Assembly (NCBI RefSeq): GCF_014656215.1
Contig: NZ_BNBZ01000052.1
Coordinates: forward strand, 1-33,740
DNA length: 33,740 nt
Origin: Streptomyces zaomyceticus
Lineage (GTDB): Bacteria > Actinomycetota > Actinomycetes > Streptomycetales > Streptomycetaceae
Direction of reading: 5' to 3'
Shown here: piece after piece, positions 14,511-23,212 of the stretch
Position numbering within the stretch: the first letter of the stretch is position 1
Layout of the letters: the number at the start of each line of letters is the position of its first letter
Translations under genes and position numbers: made by a program
The notes under the pieces: generated by a model
What the model was told of the DNA's origin: nothing
Database searches by the model: none
The model's input: the letters and a program-made list of their open reading frames with translations, nothing else

Positions 14511-15350
14511 GAGGGTGTCGGCGAGCACGGGTGCGTCCTCGCGCTCCACGGCCGTCACGGTCGCCTGGACGCGGCCCTCGTCGGCCCACATCCGGATGCG
14601 CAGGGTCTCGCCGGGGAAGACGATCCCGGCGAATCGGGTGCGGTACGAGCGGACGCGGGCGACGTCTCCGCCGAGCACCGTGTCCACCACCGCCTTGAGG
14701 GTCATGCCGTACGTGCAGAGTCCGTGCAGGATCGGCCGGTCGAAGCCGGCGAGCGCGGCGAACTCGGGGTCCGCGTGGAGCGGGTTCCAGTCGCCGGAGA
14801 GGCGGTAGAGCAGGGCCTGCTCCTCGCGTACGGGCCGCTCGACGGTCTTGTCGGGCTCGCGGTCCGGGAGTTCGAGGCGCTCGGAGGGTCCGCGGTCGCC
14901 GCCCCAGCCGCCCTCGCCGCGGACGAAGATCTGCGCGTCGCTGGTCCACAGCGGGCCGTCGTCGTCGGCGACCTCGGAGCGCAGGACGAGGACGGCGGCC
15001 TTGCCCTTGTCGTGGACGGCGGCCACGCGGGAGGTGGTGACGGCCCGGCCGGTCACGGGGACGGGCCGGTGGAGGGTGACCGACTGGCCGCCGTGCAGGA
15101 CGGCGGCGAGGTCGATGTCGACGCCGGGGGCGGAGAGCCCGCCGACGACACCCATTCCGGCGCCCGCGACGGTGGCGAAGCTGGGCAGGACGTGGAGCCT
15201 GGATTCGAGGGTGTAGCGGAGCTCGTCGGGGTCGGTCGCCGGGGTGCCGGCGCCCAGTCCCAGGTGGTAGAGCTGGACGTCCTTGTGGTCCCAGGAGATC
15301 TCGGCGCTGCGGGGTTCGGCGGCGACGGCCTTGGCGGGGTCGATGGGCAT
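14496..15350 (-). CDS. MaoC-type double-hotdog enoyl-CoA hydratase (Hsd4B-like)
   Basis: A 284-residue protein with two hot-dog domains. The C-terminal half has the hydratase-2 motif: SGDWNPLHADPEFA with D187 and H192, then GFDRPILHGLCTYG. The N-terminal half has ISWDHKDVQLYHLGLGAG. The mid part has DKGKAAVL and RGEGGWGGDRGPS. This layout and length match M. tuberculosis Hsd4B (Rv3538), a 2-enoyl-CoA hydratase proposed to act on steroid side-chain CoA esters. ATG 15350 begins the family N-terminus (MPIDPAKAV), with GAGGAG 10 nt upstream on the minus strand. First gene of the MaoC-ADH-SDR operon. A KstR-like box lies about 100 bp upstream. Confidence 0.93.
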   Translation of the reverse strand: MPIDPAKAVAAEPRSAEISWDHKDVQLYHLGLGAGTPATDPDELRYTLESRLHVLPSFATVAGAGMGVVGGLSAPGVDIDLAAVLHGGQSVTLHRPVPVTGRAVTTSRVAAVHDKGKAAVLVLRSEVADDDGPLWTSDAQIFVRGEGGWGGDRGPSERLELPDREPDKTVERPVREEQALLYRLSGDWNPLHADPEFAALAGFDRPILHGLCTYGMTLKAVVDTVLGGDVARVRSYRTRFAGIVFPGETLRIRMWADEGRVQATVTAVEREDAPVLADTLVEHS

Positions 15351-15450
15351 CGGGCTGCTGCTCCTCGTGGGCGGGGAAGACCTCGGCGCGGCCGTCCGCA
15401 CCGTCGGCCGCACCGAGGCCGTGCGGGGACCGTCCCGTACGCGGCCGTTC

Positions 15451-15464
15451 TAGAACGCGTTCTA
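15451..15464 (-). promoter_or_regulatory. KstR-like operator upstream of MaoC operon
   Basis: TAGAACGCGTTCTA is a perfect 14-bp palindrome. It fits TnnAACnnGTTnnA, the site bound by the TetR-family steroid-catabolism repressor KstR in mycobacteria and Rhodococcus. A second overlapping palindrome, GTTCTAGAAC, lies at 15448-15457. A related site is present upstream of the acyl-CoA dehydrogenase operon. Confidence 0.7.
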
Positions 15465-15520
15465 GGTCGGTGATCCCCATGTATAGCCGAGCCGGGGAGA
15501 GTTGGGAACCCTCCCGACAG

Positions 15521-15543
15521 CCGTCAGCTGACGGTACGTCAGC
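15521..15543 (-). promoter_or_regulatory. Nested palindromes, second shared motif (site A)
   Basis: CCGTCAGCTGACGG (15521-15534) is a perfect palindrome. It overlaps GCTGAC-GGTAC-GTCAGC (15527-15543). The 15-mer CTGACGGTACGTCAG matches 13 of 15 positions of a site at 25472-25486. It may be the site of another TetR-type regulator. It is equally near the divergent ABC-transporter gene, so either transcript could be the target. Confidence 0.55.
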
Positions 15544-15636
15544 AGTCGGCGGGGGCGGCTCCCGGGACATTTGTCACGGCCAGGTCCGTACATGGACGCC
15601 TGCCGGGCGGCGGCCCCCGATTCGTACCGTCGGGGC

Positions 15637-16572
15637 ATGACGAAGGACCAGACGAAGAACCAGACGAAGGAACCGGCGGTCGCCCTGCGGGCCGCGACCA
15701 AGTCGTACGGCACCGTCCGCGCCCTCGACGGGATCGACCTCACCGTCCGGCGCGGCGAGACGGTGGCCCTGCTCGGCCGCAACGGCGCGGGGAAGTCGAC
15801 CGCCGTGAGCCTGCTCCTCGGCCTCGACGAGCCCGACGGGGGCCGGGTCGAACTCTTCGGCGGCACCCCGGAACAGGCCGTGGCCTCCGGCCGGGTCGGC
15901 GCGATGCTCCAGGAGGGCCGCGCCACCCCCCGGGTCACCGTCCGCGAAGTCGTCTCCTTCGTCGCCCGGACCTACCCGTCGCCGATGCCGGTCGCCGAGG
16001 CCCTCGCCCTCGCCGGACTCACCGACTTCGCCGAGCGCCGGGTGGGCCGGCTCTCCGGGGGCCAGGCGCAGCGGGTCCGCTTCGCGATCGCGCTCGTCGG
16101 GAACCCCGAGCTGATCGTCCTGGACGAGCCGACGACCGCCCTCGACGTCGAGGCCCGCCAGGAGTTCTGGGAGGCCATGCGCGGCTACGCGCGCCGGGGG
16201 AACACCGTCCTCTTCTCCACCCACTACCTGGAGGAGGCCGACGCCTACGCCGACCGGATCGTCGTCCTCGACGCCGGACGGATCGTCGCCGACGGAACGG
16301 GCGAGGACCTCAAGCGGGCCGCCGGCGGGAACCTCGTCTCCCTCGACCTGGCGGGCAGCCCGACGGAGTGGCTCGCGACGCTGCCCGGGGTCGTCTCCGT
16401 CGAGATCCGGGGCGACCGCGCCCGGCTCCGTACCGAGGACTCCGACACCACGGTCCGCGCACTCGCCGCGCGGGACGCGATCCGCTCCCTGGAGGTCACC
16501 CGGGCCTCCCTGAACGACGCCTTCCTCACCCTGTCCCACCGGACCCGCGAACGACTGGAGCCCGCGCGATGA
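15637..16572 (+). CDS. ABC-2 type exporter ATPase
   Basis: A 311-residue ATPase with Walker A GRNGAGKS (47-54), signature LSGGQ (139-143), Walker B VLDEP (161-165) and the H-loop STHYLEEAD. A C-terminal DrrA-type extension follows from about residue 225. It powers a drug or lipid exporter with the permease encoded next. ATG 15637 is chosen; an earlier in-frame start would add 22 residues including the palindrome-rich leader. It overlaps the permease by ATGA. The upstream ATTTGTCACGG and GTCCGTACATGGAC segments look regulatory. The downstream kinase/regulator pair suggests self-control, as in the B. subtilis LnrJK-LnrLMN system. Confidence 0.95.
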   Translation: MTKDQTKNQTKEPAVALRAATKSYGTVRALDGIDLTVRRGETVALLGRNGAGKSTAVSLLLGLDEPDGGRVELFGGTPEQAVASGRVGAMLQEGRATPRVTVREVVSFVARTYPSPMPVAEALALAGLTDFAERRVGRLSGGQAQRVRFAIALVGNPELIVLDEPTTALDVEARQEFWEAMRGYARRGNTVLFSTHYLEEADAYADRIVVLDAGRIVADGTGEDLKRAAGGNLVSLDLAGSPTEWLATLPGVVSVEIRGDRARLRTEDSDTTVRALAARDAIRSLEVTRASLNDAFLTLSHRTRERLEPAR

Positions 16573-17291
16573 TCACCGCGTACGTACGCCTCGAAGTCCG
16601 TCGCGCCCTGCGCGAGGCCGGATTCGTCATCTCCACCATCGGTGTCCCCGTGATGATGTACCTCCTCTTCACCAACCTCGGCGGCCAGAACGAGCCGGAG
16701 TGGCGGGCCGCCGCCATGGTCGGCATGGCGGCGTACGGAGCCCTCGGTGCCGCGCTCTCCCTCGGCAACGGGGTCGCCGAGGACAAGTCCACGGGCTGGT
16801 TGCGCCAGCTGCGCATCACCCCCATGACGCCCCTGCGTGTGGTGACCGGCCGCGCCCTGACCGGCGCGGTGGTCGTCCTCCCCGCCATCACCGGGGTCCT
16901 CCTGGCGGGCGGGCTTCTCAACGGCGTCCACATGACGGCCCGGCAGTGGGTCACGGTCGCCGTGACGCTCTGGCTGGGCTCGTTCCCCTTCGCCCTGCTC
17001 GGCCTCGGCAACGGCTACCGGCTCACACCGCAGACGACCGGGGTCGTGAACGTCGCCTGCACACTGGGACTCACGGTCGTCGGCGGGCTGTGGTTCCCCG
17101 TCGCGCTCTTCCCCGACTGGCTCCGCGCGGTCTCGGGGTTCACACCGACGAACCGTTACGCGGAGCTGGGTGTGGCGGCGACGGAGGGGACGGTGCCGGG
17201 GGCGGCGACCCTGGCCGTACTGCTCGGATGGGCGGCACTGTTCGGCACGTACGCGGCGGTCTCGTACCGTCGTTCGGCCAGGACCGTGTGA
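16569..17291 (+). CDS. ABC-2 type exporter permease
   Basis: A 240-residue membrane protein with six predicted hydrophobic helices (about 20-36, 50-70, 95-120, 132-152, 161-185, 214-232) and the family signature DKSTGWLRQLRITPM between helices 2 and 3. It is the membrane half of the exporter coupled to the ATPase by a 4-nt overlap (ATGA). The stop is 10 nt before the GTG of the sensor kinase. Only one permease is present, so it likely acts as a homodimer. Substrate unknown. Confidence 0.93.
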   Translation: MITAYVRLEVRRALREAGFVISTIGVPVMMYLLFTNLGGQNEPEWRAAAMVGMAAYGALGAALSLGNGVAEDKSTGWLRQLRITPMTPLRVVTGRALTGAVVVLPAITGVLLAGGLLNGVHMTARQWVTVAVTLWLGSFPFALLGLGNGYRLTPQTTGVVNVACTLGLTVVGGLWFPVALFPDWLRAVSGFTPTNRYAELGVAATEGTVPGAATLAVLLGWAALFGTYAAVSYRRSARTV

Positions 17292-17301
17292 GGGGGCGGC
17301 T

Positions 17302-18486
17302 GTGAGGAACATCCGGCGAGTCTGCAGAGCGGTGCGCGACCGGCAGCAATGGGAGCAGGGCCCGAACGGGCTCAGTCTCCTCCCCTGGCTGCTGATGGGC
17401 CTCGGCGCGCTCTCCCACCTGCTCGGCGGCGAGGCCCCGAACCCGTGGATCGGCGGCCTCGGGCTGCTCACCTTCAACACCCTCTACATCGCGGTCGTCT
17501 TCCGCGCCTGCCACCCGCTCAGCCGGGAGACCCCGACGACCTGGGGACTTCTCGGCGCGCTCGGGGCGCTGACCTTCACTCTCGCCATCGGGTACGGGAG
17601 GGAGTGGCTGCTGCTCTTCCCGCTCCTGGGCCTCGCGGTCGGGGCGGTCGTGCGCCACGGGAGGCTCCTGCCGTGGATCAGCCCCCCGCTGGTCGTGGCG
17701 GTGGGGGTGGTGACGTTCTGGCGGGACGGCTGGGACTCCATCGGCATCGTGTACGGCACGTTCATGTCCGTGATGGTGACGGCCGCGATCCTCGCGCTCG
17801 ACGAAACGGTCCGGCAGCTGCGGGCGACCCGGGAGGAACTGGCCACGGCGGCCGTCGAGAAGGAACGGCTGCGGTTCTCCCGCGACCTGCACGACCTGCT
17901 CGGCCACACGCTCTCGGTGATCGTGGTGAAGTCTGAAGCGGTACGCCGGCTGGCACCGCGCGACCTCGACGCCGCCCTGGCGCAGGTGGCGGACATCGAG
18001 TCGGTCGGCCGCCAGGCGCTCACCGAGGTCAGGGAGGCCGTCACCGGCTACCGCGAGGGCAGCCTCGCCACCGAGCTGGACCGGGCGCGCGACGCGCTCT
18101 CCTCGGCCGGCATCGAGCCGGTCGTACGCCGCTCGGGCCCGCTCCTGGAACCGCGGACGGAGGCCCTGCTCGGCTGGGTGGTGCGGGAGTCCGCGACGAA
18201 CGCGATACGGCACAGCGGCGCGTCCCGCTGCGTGATAGCCCTGGACGGCACCGCCGACCGGGTCCGTCTCACGGTCACCGACGACGGGCGCGGCACCTTC
18301 GCCGACGACGGCCGGGGACAGTCCGCCGAAGCCACTGCGGGCAGCGGTCTGCGGGGCCTGCGCGAGCGGCTCGCGGCGGCAGGCGGCACTCTTGACTCGG
18401 GGCCGGCTCCGCGGGGCGGGTTCCGGGTCACCGCGGAGCTGCCCGTGGAGGCCCCCGGCCCGCACGAGGGGGAGCCGACGACATGA
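17302..18486 (+). CDS. Sensor histidine kinase (NarL/DesK-type)
   Basis: A 394-residue kinase. About five or six hydrophobic segments occupy 26-165, so it senses at or in the membrane. The HisKA_3 dimerisation domain contains the phosphorylated H197 in RDLHDLLGHTLS. The ATPase domain has the N-box VRESATNAIRHSG (N300), DDGRG and SGLRGLRERLAAAGG. The start is GTG 17302 with AGGGGG upstream. It overlaps the response regulator gene by ATGA. It is most similar in layout to DesK, which senses membrane state, and it sits directly after an ABC exporter, so it probably detects a membrane-active compound. This last point is inferred. Confidence 0.94.
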   Translation: MRNIRRVCRAVRDRQQWEQGPNGLSLLPWLLMGLGALSHLLGGEAPNPWIGGLGLLTFNTLYIAVVFRACHPLSRETPTTWGLLGALGALTFTLAIGYGREWLLLFPLLGLAVGAVVRHGRLLPWISPPLVVAVGVVTFWRDGWDSIGIVYGTFMSVMVTAAILALDETVRQLRATREELATAAVEKERLRFSRDLHDLLGHTLSVIVVKSEAVRRLAPRDLDAALAQVADIESVGRQALTEVREAVTGYREGSLATELDRARDALSSAGIEPVVRRSGPLLEPRTEALLGWVVRESATNAIRHSGASRCVIALDGTADRVRLTVTDDGRGTFADDGRGQSAEATAGSGLRGLRERLAAAGGTLDSGPAPRGGFRVTAELPVEAPGPHEGEPTT

Positions 18487-19088
18487 TCCGACTGCTGCTG
18501 GCGGAGGACCAGGGCATGATGCGCGGGGCGCTGGCCCTGCTGCTGGGCATGGAGCACGACATGGAGGTCGTCGCGCAGGTGGGCCGGGGCGACGAGATCG
18601 TGGACGCGGCCCTGCTCTCCCGGCCCGACGTGGCCCTCCTCGACATCGAGCTGCCGGGCCGCTCGGGCCTGGACGCGGCGGCGGACCTGCGGACCGAGGC
18701 CCCGGACTGCCGGGTGCTGATCCTGACGACCTTCGGCCGCCCGGGGTACCTCCGGCGGGCGATGGAGGCGGGCGCGGCGGGCTTCCTGGTGAAGGACGGC
18801 CCGGTGGAGGAACTCGCCGCGTCGATCCGTCAGGTCCTGCGCGGGGAGACGGTCATCGACCCGGCTCTCGCGGCGGCGGCCCTGAGCGCGGGTCCGAACC
18901 CGCTGACGGCCCGTGAACGGGACGCGCTCGCGGCCGCGGTGGACGGCGCGACGGTCGCGGACATCGCGTCGGCCCTCCATCTGTCCGAGTCGACCGTCCG
19001 CAACTACCTGTCGTCGGCGATCGGCAAGACGGGCACCCGCAACCGCATGGAGGCGGTCCGGGCGGCCCGTCGGCAGGGGTGGCTCTAG
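18483..19088 (+). CDS. NarL/FixJ family response regulator
   Basis: A 201-residue regulator. The receiver domain carries the acidic pair E8/D9, the phosphorylation site D54 in ALLDIELPG, T82/T83 and K104. The C-terminal LuxR-type helix-turn-helix runs from about 140 (LTARERDAL ... IASALHLSESTVRNYLSSAI). It is the last gene of the exporter/two-component operon. It most likely activates that operon. A short hairpin (GCCGCCG/CGGCGGC, 19112-19129) follows. Confidence 0.95.
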   Translation: MIRLLLAEDQGMMRGALALLLGMEHDMEVVAQVGRGDEIVDAALLSRPDVALLDIELPGRSGLDAAADLRTEAPDCRVLILTTFGRPGYLRRAMEAGAAGFLVKDGPVEELAASIRQVLRGETVIDPALAAAALSAGPNPLTARERDALAAAVDGATVADIASALHLSESTVRNYLSSAIGKTGTRNRMEAVRAARRQGWL

Positions 19089-19111
19089 GACCCGCCGTCT
19101 CCAGGCCCCCG

Positions 19112-19129
19112 GCCGCCGCCCCCGGCGGC
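19112..19129. terminator. Short hairpin between convergent genes
   Basis: A 7-bp stem (GCCGCCG with CGGCGGC) and 4-nt loop lie between the response regulator and the convergent phospholipase-D-like gene, touching the latter's stop codon. Weak, but in the right place. Confidence 0.4.
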
Positions 19130-20415
19130 TACAGGCCCGCGATCGCCGCCGCGCGCTGGGCCCCGAAGTTCTGTACGTACGCGTCGAAGACCGTCGCGTC
19201 CTCGTACTTGAGCAGCGTCTCGTCATTGTACCTGAGCGCCGTCGTCGTGTAGGTGTGGCTGCCGGTGAAGACGATCTTCTTGTTGACGCCGCCGTAGTAC
19301 GTGCCCTCGACCAGCAGGTACTTGGTGTGGGAGTCGGAGCCGCCGCGCCTGTCGTTGTCGAGCTGGTGCAGGGTGATGCGGCCCTTCCCGGTCACCGGCC
19401 TGGTCAGCCAGTTGGCGACCTGCCCCAGGGGCTGGTCGTCGGCCGTCCAGTTGTCGAGCGACCGGTAGACGATCTCGATGTCGCACCCCGCTTCGGCGAG
19501 CTCCCACAGCTTCCTGGCGACCTCGGTGCGGGTGATGTGGCCCTGGGCGATGCGGATCCTCGTGCGGCCGTCGGTCGTGCCGAAGCCCGTGGTGTTGCCG
19601 CCGCAGGAGTCCGGGGTGCCGACGGGCGCCACCGTCCCGAGGATGTTGACGACCGTGTCCGACCCGGACCTCGGGAAGAAGTAGACCTTCGCCTTGCCCG
19701 CCTGGGTGTCGTGGGCGTACTCCGCGACCTGCGGGAGCTGCCCGGCGGCCGCCGCGGCCAGGTCGTCGAAGTAGCCCCTGTACGCGGTGAACAGCTCCGT
19801 GTTGCCGACGACCGTCAGGGCGTCGTTCCACCAGTCGTCGGTGTCCTGGCTGGTGAGGTTCCCCGAGCCCTGCACGACCACGTCGTCGACCGCGACGTCG
19901 CCCTTGCCCTTCGTACGGGAGAACAGGAAGAACTTGTTGTGGTTGACGTTGTCGTACGTGCCGTTCGGGTCCGCCGCCGTGGTGCCCGGGTCCAGCGCGA
20001 GGCAGGCCTCCTCCGGCTTGCAGGTCCGCACCCAGGAGCCGGGGCCGCCCGCCGGGTCCGCCAGCCGGGTCTTCAGGGTCTCGAGCCCGGTGGACCGGCT
20101 GTCGGCGTCGACGACGACCTGCACGGTGACGCCCCGCTTGTGGGCGTCGCCCAGCTTGTTCGCCAGGTACACCGACTGGAACAGGTACAGGGAGATCCGG
20201 ATGGACGATCCCGCCTCCGCGCCGTCGACGAGGCCCGCCAGGTGGGAGAGGATCCGCCCCCTGGCGGCGGCGTCGGTGCTGTTGGGGTCGTTGAACACGG
20301 GGCCGGTGGTCACGGCCAGGACCGGTTCCGCCGAGGCCGACGGCGCGACGAGGAGGGACGCGCCGACGGCCAGCGCGGTCACGGTGGTTCTGAACTTGTT
20401 CTTGATCGATATCAC
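19129..20415 (-). CDS. Secreted phospholipase-D-like protein with degenerate HKD motifs
   Basis: A 428-residue secreted protein. Its signal peptide is residues 1-29, with APSASAEP giving an AxA cleavage site. Two PLD half-sites follow. The first is H159-N-K161-FFLF-S166 with GSGNLT downstream. The second is H363-T-K365-YLLV-E370 with TGSHTYT downstream. The usual Asp of HxKx4D is Ser in the first and Glu in the second. His and Lys, the core catalytic residues, remain. It may therefore still be an active phosphodiesterase. Substrate unknown. GTG 20415 is the start, 10 nt after the stop of the MFS gene, with GGGTGA upstream. Co-transcription is likely. Confidence 0.88.
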   Translation of the reverse strand: MISIKNKFRTTVTALAVGASLLVAPSASAEPVLAVTTGPVFNDPNSTDAAARGRILSHLAGLVDGAEAGSSIRISLYLFQSVYLANKLGDAHKRGVTVQVVVDADSRSTGLETLKTRLADPAGGPGSWVRTCKPEEACLALDPGTTAADPNGTYDNVNHNKFFLFSRTKGKGDVAVDDVVVQGSGNLTSQDTDDWWNDALTVVGNTELFTAYRGYFDDLAAAAAGQLPQVAEYAHDTQAGKAKVYFFPRSGSDTVVNILGTVAPVGTPDSCGGNTTGFGTTDGRTRIRIAQGHITRTEVARKLWELAEAGCDIEIVYRSLDNWTADDQPLGQVANWLTRPVTGKGRITLHQLDNDRRGGSDSHTKYLLVEGTYYGGVNKKIVFTGSHTYTTTALRYNDETLLKYEDATVFDAYVQNFGAQRAAAIAGL

Positions 20416-20425
20416 CGGGGCATTG

Positions 20426-21883
20426 TCACCCGCGGCGGGCCACCGTCCTCGTCGGCCTGGGGAGCCACAGGAGCATCAGCAGCGCCGCCCCGACCAGGAC
20501 GCCCGTCGCCACGCGGAAGGCCATCGCGTACCCCGGGACCAGGGACGACGGGTCCGGTGCCCCCGAGGTGACGGCGGGGGTGGCCGCCGCGGCGATCGTC
20601 GAGAGGACCGCGAGGCCCAGGGCGCCGCCCATCGTGCGGGAGGTGTTGACCAGGCCCGAGACGAGGCCCGCGTCGGACGGGGCGGCGCTGGAGGTGGCGA
20701 GGGTGGCGAGCGGGGTGGTGGCCAGGCCGAGGCCGGCCATCATCAGGATGCCGGGGCCCAGGATCGTCCCGAGGAACGTGCCGTCGGCCGTGAGGGTCGA
20801 CTGCCAGGCGAAGCCCGCCGCCCCGACGAGGGCGCCGATGACGGCCAGGTTCCGCGCGCCGACGGTCTGCATCAGGTACGGGGCCCCCTTGGAGCCCAGC
20901 ACGACGGCGAGGGAGCTGGGGACCAGGGCCAGGCCGGCCTGGAGCGGGGTGTAGCCGAGGACGCTCTGCGCGTAGTTCGTCATGAAGAACCACATGCCGA
21001 AGGAGCTCGAACCGCACAGCAGGATGGCCACGTTGGCCGCGGTCACCGCACGCGTACGGAAGATCTTCAGCGGCATCAGCGGCTCCGCCGTGCGGGCCTC
21101 CACCACCACGAAGACGGCGAGGAGCGTCAGTCCGCCGAGGAGGGTGAGCAGGGTCGCCGGTGCGGTCCACCCCGCCTCCTCGGTCTGGACGATGCCGTAC
21201 GCGAGGGTGGCGAGGCCCGCGGTGACGAGGACCGCGCCCGGCAGGTCGAGGCGGCGGCCCGCGCCGGTGCGGGCCTCGCGGAGCCAGAGCAGTGCGCCCG
21301 CGAGGACCAGGACGCCGATGGGCACGTTGATGAGGAGGACCCAGCGCCAGGACAGCAGGTCGACGAGGAGGCCGCCGACGAAGCCGCCCGCCGCGCCGCC
21401 GGCCGCGCCGACCGCCGTCCAGGTGCCGATGGCCCGGGTCCGGGCGGCGCCGGCCGGGACCGCGCCGGTGACCAGGGTGAGGGTGGCGGGCGAGAGGACG
21501 GCGGCGCCGAGGCCCTGGACGGCGCGGGCGGCGACGAGTTGCCAGCCCTCCTGGGCGAGGCCGCCCGCGACGGACGCGGCGGTGAAGAGCCCGAGCCCGA
21601 GCAGGAACATCGCCTTCCGTCCGTAGAGGTCGGAGGCGCGCCCGCCGAGCAGCATGAAGCCGGCGAAGGCGATCGCGTACGCGTTGAGCACCCATTGCAG
21701 GCCGAGCGCCGAGAGGCCGAGGTCGGTCCGCATCGACGGCAGTGCCACGTTCACGACGGAGACGTCGAGGACGACGAGGAACTGCCCGGCGCAGGCGGTC
21801 AGGACGACCGCCCAGGCGCGGGGCGTGGGTACGGAGGGGGTGGCGGGGGTCGTCCGTACGGAGTCGGAGTCGGTCTGCGGCAT
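20426..21883 (-). CDS. DHA2-family MFS drug exporter (14 helices)
   Basis: A 485-residue proton antiporter of the EmrB/QacA type. The first helix has the QFLVVLDVSVVNVALPSM motif typical of the family (motif D1), the loop 2-3 motif is GGRASDLYGRKAMF, and motif C-like GxxxGPxxGG appears as AAGGAAGGFVGGLL. About 14 hydrophobic segments span the protein. It likely exports a toxic compound. ATG 21883 (MPQTDSD) is chosen over an upstream start that would overlap the regulatory repeats. Two TGGTCnnAGACC sites lie between it and the thiolase gene. The phospholipase-D-like gene follows it. Confidence 0.94.
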   Translation of the reverse strand: MPQTDSDSVRTTPATPSVPTPRAWAVVLTACAGQFLVVLDVSVVNVALPSMRTDLGLSALGLQWVLNAYAIAFAGFMLLGGRASDLYGRKAMFLLGLGLFTAASVAGGLAQEGWQLVAARAVQGLGAAVLSPATLTLVTGAVPAGAARTRAIGTWTAVGAAGGAAGGFVGGLLVDLLSWRWVLLINVPIGVLVLAGALLWLREARTGAGRRLDLPGAVLVTAGLATLAYGIVQTEEAGWTAPATLLTLLGGLTLLAVFVVVEARTAEPLMPLKIFRTRAVTAANVAILLCGSSSFGMWFFMTNYAQSVLGYTPLQAGLALVPSSLAVVLGSKGAPYLMQTVGARNLAVIGALVGAAGFAWQSTLTADGTFLGTILGPGILMMAGLGLATTPLATLATSSAAPSDAGLVSGLVNTSRTMGGALGLAVLSTIAAAATPAVTSGAPDPSSLVPGYAMAFRVATGVLVGAALLMLLWLPRPTRTVARRG

Positions 21884-21891
21884 GAGTGTGA

Positions 21892-21939
21892 TGGTCGCAG
21901 ACCGCCTCCGCCCCGTACATGGGGATTTGGTCCTAGACC
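21892..21939 (-). promoter_or_regulatory. Two identical-type operator palindromes upstream of MFS gene
   Basis: TGGTCGCAGACC (21892-21903) and TGGTCCTAGACC (21928-21939) are partial palindromes of the form GGTC-N3-GACC, with starts 36 bp apart and 9 and 45 nt upstream of the MFS start. Between them is CCCC-GTACAT-GGGG. Likely repressor sites for the exporter; the regulator is not encoded in the window. The core resembles GntR/DasR-type TGGTCTAGACCA sites but with one extra central base, so I do not assign it. Confidence 0.55.
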
Positions 21940-21991
21940 TTGCGCAGCAGCTCGACAAGGCCGGACGCCCTGCCCGGCGGCCCGACAGGTC

Positions 21992-23200
21992 CTACGCCCG
22001 GCGCAGCAGTGTCACCACCGCCGCCCCGCCCAGGCCGATGTTGTGCGCGAGCCCGACCCGCGCGCCCGTCACCTGCCGTGCCCCCGCCTCGCCGCGCAGC
22101 TGCCAGACGAGTTCCGCGGTCTGTGCGAGGCCCGTCGCGCCCAGGGGGTGGCCCTTGGAGATGAGGCCGCCCGAGGGGTTCACGACCCAGCGGCCGCCGT
22201 AGGTGGTGGCGCCGGACTCGACGAGCTTGCCGGACGCGCCCTCCTCGCACATGCCGAGCGCCTCGTAGGTGAGGAGTTCGTTGATGGAGAAGCAGTCGTG
22301 GAGTTCGATCACGTCGACGTCCTCGATGCCGAGCCCGGAGCGGGCGTACACCTGCCGGGCGGCGGCCCGGGACATCGGGCGGCCGACGGCGTCGATGCAG
22401 GAGCCGGAGGCGAAGGACTCCTCGGTGTCGGTGGTCATCGCCTGGGCGGCGATCTCCACCGCCCGTCCCCGCAGCCCGTGTTCGTCGGCGAAGCGTTCCG
22501 AGACGACGAGGGCGGCCGCCGCGCCGTCGGAGGTCGGCGAGCACTGGAGTCTGGTGAGCGGCCGGTGGACGGTCTTCGCGGCGAGGATCTCGTCGACGGT
22601 GTAGACGTCCTGGAACTGGGCGTAGGGGTTGTTCGCCGAGTGCTGGTGGTTCTTGGCGCCGACGGCCGCGAGCTGCACCTCGGTCGTCCCGTAACGCTCC
22701 ATGTGCTCCCGGGCCGCGTTGCCGAAGATCTGGGCGGTGGGCGGGGACGCCTCGAAGCCGTGGCCGGCGGCCATGACCCCGTAGTGCCGGGCGACGGGGG
22801 AGGTGGCGAAGTCCCCGGCGCCCGATCCGCCGCCGAGGGAGCCCCGGCTCATCTTCTCGAAGCCGAGGGCGAGGACGCAGTCGGCGATGCCGCCCTCGAC
22901 GAACTGGCGGGCGGTCATGAGGGCCGTGGAGCCGGTCGCGCAGTTGTTGTTGAGGTTGTAGACGGGGATGCCGGTGAGCCCGAGCTCGTACACGGCGCGC
23001 TGTCCGGCGGTGGAGGCCTGGAAGCAGTAGCCGACGGCTGCCTGCTCGACGAGCGCGTAGGGGACGCCGGCGTCGGCGAGGGCCGCGGTGCCGGCCTCCC
23101 GGACCATGTCCCAGTACTGCCACTCCCGGGTCTCGGGCTTCTCGAACCTGGTCATCCCGACACCGACGACATACGCCTTGGTGGTCGTTTCGCTGGTCAT
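21992..23200 (-). CDS. SCPx-type thiolase / lipid-transfer protein
   Basis: A 402-residue thiolase domain without a fused SCP2 domain. Active residues are C87 in NNNCATGSTAL, H301 in HDCFSINELL, C303, and H351 in KGHPLGATG. The segment GYCFQASTAGQRAVYELGLTGIPVYNLNNN is the SCPx subfamily signature, as in animal SCPx and mycobacterial lipid-transfer-protein thiolases. It would cleave 3-ketoacyl-CoA, often branched or steroid side-chain substrates. It begins at ATG 23200, 12 bp after the stop of the acyl-CoA dehydrogenase gene, with GGGGGA upstream. Together they form one operon. Confidence 0.94.
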   Translation of the reverse strand: MTSETTTKAYVVGVGMTRFEKPETREWQYWDMVREAGTAALADAGVPYALVEQAAVGYCFQASTAGQRAVYELGLTGIPVYNLNNNCATGSTALMTARQFVEGGIADCVLALGFEKMSRGSLGGGSGAGDFATSPVARHYGVMAAGHGFEASPPTAQIFGNAAREHMERYGTTEVQLAAVGAKNHQHSANNPYAQFQDVYTVDEILAAKTVHRPLTRLQCSPTSDGAAAALVVSERFADEHGLRGRAVEIAAQAMTTDTEESFASGSCIDAVGRPMSRAAARQVYARSGLGIEDVDVIELHDCFSINELLTYEALGMCEEGASGKLVESGATTYGGRWVVNPSGGLISKGHPLGATGLAQTAELVWQLRGEAGARQVTGARVGLAHNIGLGGAAVVTLLRRA

Positions 23201-23212
23201 CGCTGTTCCCCC

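Noticed and set aside
21928..21939. Assignment of TGGTCCTAGACC as a DasR (dre) site
   Set aside because: It has one extra central base compared with the dre palindrome, and the neighbouring genes have nothing to do with N-acetylglucosamine or chitin.
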